Source: Cannabis sativa (Eukaryota; Streptophyta; Magnoliopsida; Rosales; Cannabaceae). Taken from it: a stretch of DNA of 64,000 bases. Positions 57,245 to 64,000 of the stretch are shown here, piece after piece; within the stretch, counting starts at the first letter, position 1, and the number at the start of each line of letters is the position of its first letter. Below the pieces are notes generated by a model that saw nothing but the letters and a program-made list of their open reading frames with translations, ran no database searches and was not told where the DNA came from. The translations under genes were made by a program, and so were the position numbers. The stretch is taken from positions 39,073,280 to 39,137,279 of the forward strand of contig NC_083605.1 of assembly GCF_029168945.1 (NCBI RefSeq), in the 5' to 3' direction.

Positions 57245-57303
57245 TGCGACTGTATAAGACTTTTAAAAGTATGAAACAATGGTGGAAGCTCATAAGATAG
57301 AAT
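57245..57303 (+). other. Copia C leader, piece between B and D
   Basis: Only 59 bp of C separate the two later insertions. They match 51414-51472 (CTGTATAAGACTT to CATAAGATAGAAT). The left copy of D's target duplication would be AGAAT (57299-57303); its partner lies outside the window. Confidence 0.85.
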
Positions 57304-59216
57304 TGTTAGGTTTTATGCCCTAAATAAAACTCTTTACAATCTGATTAGTAATCAACATAAGAAATTTGAAGTGATTGATGTTCGCATGAATTCTACATGC
57401 TAATGGTTTAATATGTTTAAATGTGTTTATTACATTCATACACACAAAATCAGTTAAATCCAGATCATATGTTTATTCACAATTACAGTATCGTCAACAC
57501 AGTGGAATGTGATTGTGATCATATGAATCAAAAGTTTTGGTCCCTGTTTCATCAGTGTTATTGGATTTACACTAATGTGATAATCAGCGATGATGTGTAC
57601 TTACACTTGGAGTAAGTGTTATGTTCTTTCCAGGACATTAGTAAAGTATATTAGTTTCGAATGTATGGAGTATACATTGGACTGGACCGATATTGCAACT
57701 AAGTTAAGATATTACAAACTTACCGTTATACATATCTTTCCAAGTCAATATCAGTAGTTGATCTTAAGATTAAAAGAATCTAAATCCTGATATGCTTGGG
57801 CTCAACTCAGGAGTGCTATTCATGTTCTTTGATATATTAGTTAAGCCTACTTTTGGGTCAGGGTGATACGTATATTTTGGGAACATGATAGTATGATTGA
57901 GTGGGAGTGCTGAACATAAATATGGAATCTATAGCTTCTACTGGTGTATAGAAGTCAAGTGATGATTCCCTTCGAGCTTAGCAAATAGAAGTAAATGGAT
58001 GAGCTCTTGTTTAACTGACTAATTATTAGATCACTAAACACCATTTACAGGTAGCTAAGTGTTTTAAGGGGCAAAATACATTGAGGGGTGAGAACGGTAA
58101 AGAAATCCCATCTCGATGTAAATCATCTATATAGAGGATCTTTAAATCACAATAAGATTATAACAATGGTTAAATGAGATAGTATATTGGTATCGTGAAA
58201 CATACAATATGCTCTATATAAGTCTGAGAGTGCAATTCTAAGTTCTAAGAGTGGATTCAACGAAGAATTAATAAGTAGGAATTTACTTGGTAAATTTGGT
58301 TCACTTATTGGAAGCTCAGCATATAGATCCATGGTCCCCATTCTAGTTGAGAACATTCTGCTTGTAAGACTCATTAATTGATTCGTGATTGATCAATTAT
58401 AATTCTAAAGTTAGACTATGTCTAATTTTATGAATTTTCACTAAGCAGGGGTGAAATTGTAAGGAAAAGAGTTTTCTAGGTTTATTTATTTATTAATAGA
58501 CTTTATATGTCTAATTAATAATTAAATTAAATGAAAATATTATTTAATAATCTATTTTAGTTATTAAATAATTAGTTTTGGCATTTAAAAGGTTAGAATT
58601 GGAAAATTGGCATTTTTGAGAAAATAGAGATAAAATTTGATAAAATTGCAAAATTAAGTGAGGCCCATTCACACCATATGGCCGGCCACTTAAAAGGCTT
58701 TTTCAAATTATTATTTTCATTATTTTAATGCCAAATAAATCCTAACCTAGACCTAGTAGTTGCCTATAAATAGAAAGTGATGGCTCAGTCAAAACACAAG
58801 TTTTCAACAAGCCTTTCTGACAGAAATTTCTCTCTTCAGAAAACTGAGCCTTCCCACTTTCTATCCTTGGCCGAAATACCTCTCTCTCTCTTTTCCCTTC
58901 ATCTTTTTCGTGACCCTAGTGAAAGAGTAACTGCCCACACACAGCAAGCAGTAACTCAATCATAGATTGGAAGACTGTGAAGGATCAAAGCTTGAAGAAG
59001 AAGGAGATTCGGGCTCAGATCTTGATTATACTCTGCTACAGAAAGGAATCAAGGGTTAGAGATCTGAGTGGAAAGAGACATTAATTCCGCTGCTTCAATG
59101 TAAGGTTTTCTTAACTTTATATGTGTTTAATTTATCGTTTTAGAAAGTTCATATTTAGGGTGTTAATAAACATACTTGTGAGTAGATCTAAGATCCTGGT
59201 AAAATAATTCCCAACA
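57304..59216 (+). repeat. Copia D 5' LTR
   Basis: 1913 bp, TGTTAGGTTTTATGCC to CCCAACA; TATAAATAG at 58765. It is more diverged from A and B LTRs than those are from each other in the first 400 bp. Confidence 0.92.
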
Positions 59217-59218
59217 AC

Positions 59219-59231
59219 TGGCCTCAGAGCC
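59219..59231 (+). other. Copia D primer-binding site, non-canonical
   Basis: TGGCCTCAGAGCC, the same as in A. Confidence 0.85.
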
Positions 59232-62200
59232 ATGGTAATTGATTTACTTACATGTAATTTGGACTTTAAAACGATTGTTTGTATGCTCTTTGGATGGTAT
59301 CATGTTGTATTGAGTGTTATTTGATGATTGATTGATGTTTGTGAAATTTTCGTGAAAAATAATTGTGATTTCGTTTCTGGAATTATTTTTATTGGATAGT
59401 ATGGAAAAAATTAAGCAAGTTAGCCTTTTACAGAACTCAATTTGGATTTTATTTGAATTAGTTATGATTTTTTGAAGATTTGACAAAATCGGGGCTGTGC
59501 TAATATTTTCCTGCGATCGCAGAACTGTCCGTACAGTTTCGAATTTTTTCTTTTTTCTTCAATTTTTCATACTTTTTCATGGAATTAACTTCCAATTTTT
59601 TGTATGGTTTTGTATATATACTATTGCTATTCCTAATTCAATTCTAATTATCATTTTGAATTAATTTAATATTTTTTAATTTTAATTCAAGATATTAGTG
59701 TAATTTTAATTCGAATAGAATTAGTATTTATCTTCTTGCTTAAATATCTATCTTATTTTTAAATTTGATTATATCTTATTTTTTTTAAATTTAAGGTCAG
59801 ATTTTATAAGATATTTATAAAATCTTTTAAGATATTTTAAAATATCTTATCTTTTGAGATATTTTAAGATATTTTTAATTATATCTTATCTTTTAAGATT
59901 TTTTTTAAATTAAATCTTCTTAGATATTTTGACCTTATTTAAAATAAATATTTATAATCATGTAATTTTAAATAGATGTAAGATATTTTGCTAACTTTTA
60001 AATTTTGTTATTTTATTTATTTAAATTAAATTTAAAATCTGAAAAGATATCTTATTTATCTTTTCTAATTTTTATTTAATTTTGATTTTTAAAATAACAT
60101 TTAATTTTTAAAAGTAGTTAGCAAATTTTTGAAATGATATTTAGGTTGGTTGAAACCTAATTTTTCAAAAAGTAGGTTTAATTTTAAATATTTATTTTTT
60201 AAATAATTTCCAAATTTAAATTTATTTTTTATTTTATTTTCGAAATTAATTAATTTTTTTTTTAAAAATTTTATTTTTTCGAAATTTATTAAAATATTTT
60301 TTTTATTTAATTATTTTTTTTTCGAAATTATTTATTTAAAATTAAATAAATCCTACTTCCAACTATCCAGCTAACCTTGTTGCAGGAGTATGTGTTTTTA
60401 GCTTATGTGTAAGTTTTAAAAACCTATTATTACTTGATTGCAAATAGCCATGGTTACTTTTTGCCAGATCTAAATGATCTGATGGCTCCCTTGGTCAAGT
60501 TAATAATTTGTAACAGGTAAATTTTACAATCTTCTTTCATTTGTGTATGACCTAGCAACATGATAGGATCCATCCAAAGTGTGCCTGTGTGAGCCTATAT
60601 GTTTATTTTGTTTTAATATAGATACATATAGGTTGTTGCTAAATAAAATGTCACACTATGATAGATTTTATTTAGGTCCATTTAGTTATTGGACCTATTC
60701 AATTAATAACAGTTACTTATTTTAAGGTTAAATTCCTCTCTTTTGGGCCTTGTGTGAGAGTTGGGAGCCATAGAAGTGGGTACGACATACTGAACCCAGC
60801 ACCCCCTCACATGAACTACCCCAATTGTGAAGGCTCATTTGCCTGATTTAAATAACTGTACTTGGTTAATTATATTAGTTTGACCTAATAAAATTGAATT
60901 AGCAACATAATTAACTTTTAAAATATATGAAATTTATTTTCAATTTAATATTTTAAAGTTAATTTTAAGAAAAACACATTTAGTTTAGATATTATTTCTA
61001 GACAAACTATTTGTATTTTTCTTGTATTTAATTAAATATAGAATTTTAACTAACTAAGATTCTTTCTGGAGCTTATTTAATTAAATATTCCTATTTAAGT
61101 TATAAATTAGTTGTATCAACTGATTTTTCTTTTCTAACTTAAATTTGAATATTTGATTTAAATTTTTAAATCAAGTTGAGGAATCTTAGGTATTAGTTAT
61201 TAAAGATTCTTAAGATATTTTTTAAGTTAATATCTTTTCAAATATTAACTTGAAATGGAATATCTTAGATATTTTTTGGTTAATATCTTTTCAATATTAA
61301 CTTCAAATAATATCTTCAAATTAAGTGGTTACAACATAATTTGTGATATTTAATTAAATCTAAATTTGAAATTATTTAAGTTTTAGATTTTTTCTATATA
61401 ACTTAAATTAGATATTTTTTCAAATTTTGAAAAGATACTTAGTCAAATAAGATATTTTCTAGATAGTAATTTCTAGACTACTTATTATTTCTAATATTTA
61501 AATAGGAAAATCATACTTTGGTGAAATTAATTATTTAAATAATTAATTTTGGTTTTTAAGTTGCTAATTAATCCAATTTAATTCAACTTAAATTAATTTC
61601 CTTAATATTTATATTTAAGATTATTACTAAGATGGAAATAATTAATTTTATTTCAATCACCATCTAAGTATAATTTTATAAATATTATATTAAATTCTTA
61701 TTTTTGAATTTTAATTCTAAATTTCGAATTTAATGAGAATATATTTATTAGAATAATAAAGAAAATACATTTTAAAGAATGAGCTTTATTATTATTAAGA
61801 AATTCGATCTCCATTGTGGGTTTTACACCGCGTTTGTTTTAGTGAGTAATCCTCCCTATTGGAGGAACGTTCATTAGCAATTTCGCACCGTTTAATCTCG
61901 AAAGATAAGTAGTTTGTAAGTGTTTTATATGGTATAGATCACCCTAATGGTGGCGACCATATTTGACTTGTAAATTGCGAAACAATGGTAGAATCTCATG
62001 AGATAGAATAGCCTTGACTCTCGCCTAAACGGGACAACGCTGGATTCCAATCTTGATCGAATGCTAGAATGTTTAACATTTTAGATGAGCTGACAACTCT
62101 ATTCAATCGATGGTAACTTTGACTCTCGCCTAAACGGGACACCGATATCAGTTTGTTAAAAACCTTGGAAATTATTTTGGATTGAATTTTTAAGTATTTT

Positions 62201-62297
62201 CTCATATCAATCCTACTTTCTATATGCTTATAATTTCTGAATTGATTTTGTGTTAAACCATTATTAATTTCTATTTGTTGATTTCTATTATTTTGTA
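59232..62297 (+). other. Long AT-rich 5' leader of copia D
   Basis: Close to A's leader at 59232-59800. The AATATCTT hairpin array is shorter than in A (59805-59910). The conserved block is at 60345-60905 with a hairpin at 60751-60812. The distal block starting AATTCGATCTCCATTG (61800) carries the paired TTGACTCTCGCC motif at 62011-62047 and 62117-62150. No ORF is supportable. Confidence 0.8.
60751..60812 (+). ncRNA. Conserved leader hairpin, copy in D
   Basis: GTGTGAG (60752-60758) pairs with CTCACAT (60806-60812) using one G:U, and GTTGGG pairs with CCCAGC. Confidence 0.6.
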
Positions 62298-63182
62298 GTG
62301 TCCTGTATTGTCAAATTGAATCCCATGTTATCACTGTTTACTGAAAACAAGCTGAATGGATCTAACTTTAATAAGTGGAATGAGAACATTAATATTGCTC
62401 TCATAGGAGAAAGTGCCTTGTTTGTTTTAACTGAGTCGTCACCTGAAGTGCCTGGGGACAATGCTTCCAAAGCTGTGAAAGAAAAGTATGAGCGTTGGCA
62501 GAAAGCAAATGACAAAGCTCTATACTTTATGCTTTCTAGCATGGTTGACACCCTCAAAACTCGGTTTTCTAAAACCGAGAAGGCTGCTGAAGTTATGACG
62601 AAGTTAAATGAGCTATTCGCTAAGGCATCACTTTAGTCAAGCTTTGACGCGACTAAGAAGTACATTAATGCACGGATGGAACCTCATCAAAACGTGCGTG
62701 ACCATGTTCTCCTTATGTCAAGTTATTTCCAAGAAGCCCAGGATCATGGTGCTGAAATGGACAGTGCTACTCAAGTAAGTCTTATCTTGAATAGCCTGAC
62801 TCCAGCATTTCTACCATACACATCAAATTATGTCATGAATAAGAAGGAAATTGACTTTCATGAATTAGTCAATGACCTTCAAACTTATGAAAATTTGATT
62901 GGAGGACCCAAGACGAAAGGGAGTAAACCTCATAATCCTGGGAATGGTAATGGGACGATGAAACCTGAAGCAAATGTTGCCTCTGCTTCAAAGCCCAAAT
63001 CGAAGAAGAAGTGGAAGAACACCAAGAAGCGAACAAAAGCCATGAAGAATAAAAAGGTTGTTCCTTCTGGTGATGCTACACTAAAAGAAAAGTGTTTCTA
63101 CTGCAATGAAAAAGGTCATTGGAAACCCCAATGTCCTAAACTTCTTGCAAAGAAACAAGGTATTACTATTTATAAAATTTAA
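62298..63182 (+). pseudogene. Copia D gag, one in-frame stop
   Basis: One frame of about 294 codons with a TAG at 62634-62636. The N-terminal copia Gag domain (LFTENKLNGSNFNKWNENIN, about residues 14-33; KYERWQKANDKALYFML) is followed past the stop by RMEPHQNVRDHVLLMSSYF and LILNSLTPAFLPYTSNYVMN, then a Lys-rich linker and a CCHC knuckle, CFYCNEKGHWKPQCP, near 63091-63135. Size and order fit a complete copia Gag, which forms particles and binds RNA. The stop replaces a codon between two aligned regions and looks like a recent substitution. The frame ends ITIYKI and stop just before protease-like residues (WIYDSG) in another frame. Confidence 0.88.
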
Positions 63183-64000
63183 CGGTTTTAGTGAATTGTT
63201 ATCCAATTGGATTTATGATTCTGGACTAACTTTGTTTATTTGTTTTCTTCTTCTTATAGGCCAAGCTACTTGAACTCAAATGAGTTGGATCGGAAAGCTG
63301 GACCAAGGGCGAAATCGTCCAGATGAAGATGAAGCTCTTCAATTTATTTATTGAATTAATTGTTTTAGTTTAAAGACAATTTGGATTTCACATTTTAGTC
63401 AGGGATATTTATCCCTGTTTTTCTCATATTGTTGCAATATTTTTTTAAAATTTATTATTAATAAAGTTTCCTTATTTTCGAATTCAACAATTGCAATTTA
63501 TGAGATTGAGCTTCATTTAATTAATCTTCATCAATTATTACCACATTATATTTATATGTTTGTATGTGTAAGTGTTTTTATTATTGATGCAAATTCTATT
63601 ATATTTACAACTCTTCATAGAGTTATAATAAATAAACACTAGAAACTAATTCTATGTTTATTAATAATTGTTAATTCTAATACAATTATGAAGAATTTGT
63701 TTAATAAAAGGATCTTTTGATCTGATAGGGGTGGAGAAAAGTTAAGAAAACTATGCAGTTCAACGATCTTTTATATCTAATGAACTCTGGATAGTATTCA
63801 CCTCCACATAAACTCTATCACACTAAGAGAATCATGATCTTTACAACCTTTAGGGGTGGATCATAATCTTTATATACTTAGGGGTGGAGGTTATCCATAG
63901 TACCCTATATGTATATTCTTAGGGGTGGAGTCCATTTCACAATTCCCTATGTAACACATATCTTCTTTAAACATAGAAGTAATATAATGAGTCAGCTATT
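63183..64000 (+). pseudogene. Copia D decayed pol with purine-rich repeats
   Basis: WIYDSG near 63210 is a protease-start relic. 63262-63460 has no match I recognise and includes a CAGGGAT-ATTT-ATCCCTG hairpin (63400-63417). 63715-63780 matches the integrase Asp region of B (GATAGGGGTGGAGAA). AGGGGTGGA occurs four times (63727, 63852, 63880, 63921). No long reading frame is present. Confidence 0.7.

Larger units (their letters stand above)
57304..64000 (+). mobile_element. Copia element D, 5' part (runs off the window)
   Basis: 5' LTR 57304-59216, primer site variant 59219, long AT-rich leader to about 62297, a gag frame with one stop (62298-63182), and then decayed pol with repeated AGGGGTGGA motifs to the window end. 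It is inserted in the leader of C. Confidence 0.9.

Overview
This window is a plant (eudicot-type) heterochromatic stretch made almost wholly of nested LTR retrotransposons, plus one Mutator-like DNA transposon. I find no intact host gene, tRNA, rRNA or CRISPR array. The plant origin rests on chromodomain Ty3/gypsy elements, Athila/Tat-type tRNA-Asp primer sites, tRNA-iMet primer sites, AT-rich copia LTRs of about 1.85-1.9 kb, and a captured fragment of a plant pepsin-like aspartic protease.

Layout. 1-529 is a copia LTR fragment. 530-2630 and 17207-17899 look like relics of Tat-type Ty3/gypsy elements. A minus-strand, Athila-related non-autonomous element (2631-17206, TSD CCTGC) sits in them; its 3' LTR is split by a complete but broken plus-strand chromovirus, here G1 (3009-12284, TSD TTTAA). 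17900-23242 is a 5'-truncated, decayed copia element E; its LTR holds a Pack-MULE-like element (20468-22427, 9-bp TSD TTTTAATTA) with an aspartic-protease gene fragment. 23243-24394 is a decayed Tat-type pol (PR-RT). From 24395 to the window end one old copia element, C, is the host of everything else: its 5' LTR is split by a second chromovirus, G2 (24679-44291, minus), which is itself split in its RT by a very young copia element A (29338-39487, TSD CCATG). C's long 5' leader (45798-49289, 57245-57303) is split by copia element B (49290-57244) and again by copia element D (57304 to beyond 64000).

How the parts relate. G1 and G2 each encode one Gag-PR-RT-RNaseH-IN-chromodomain polyprotein; G1 has several frameshifts and stops, G2 only one visible frameshift plus the copia insertion. 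The copia elements are one family in different states: B keeps a pol frame with four stops but has lost the long leader; A and D keep a leader of about 3 kb but have little or no coding sequence; E shares A's decayed pol. A has nearly identical LTRs (about three differences in 1897 bp by eye) and no coding capacity, so it must have moved using proteins supplied in trans.

The most notable signals are non-coding: a leader hairpin with compensatory base changes among A, C and D; a paired leader motif kept in A, B and D; repeated AGGGGTGGA tracts in dead pol sequence; covarying tandem hairpins in the chromovirus LTRs; and a duplicated polypurine tract inside the Athila-like element. All comparisons were made by reading the sequence; no alignment or database search was run.
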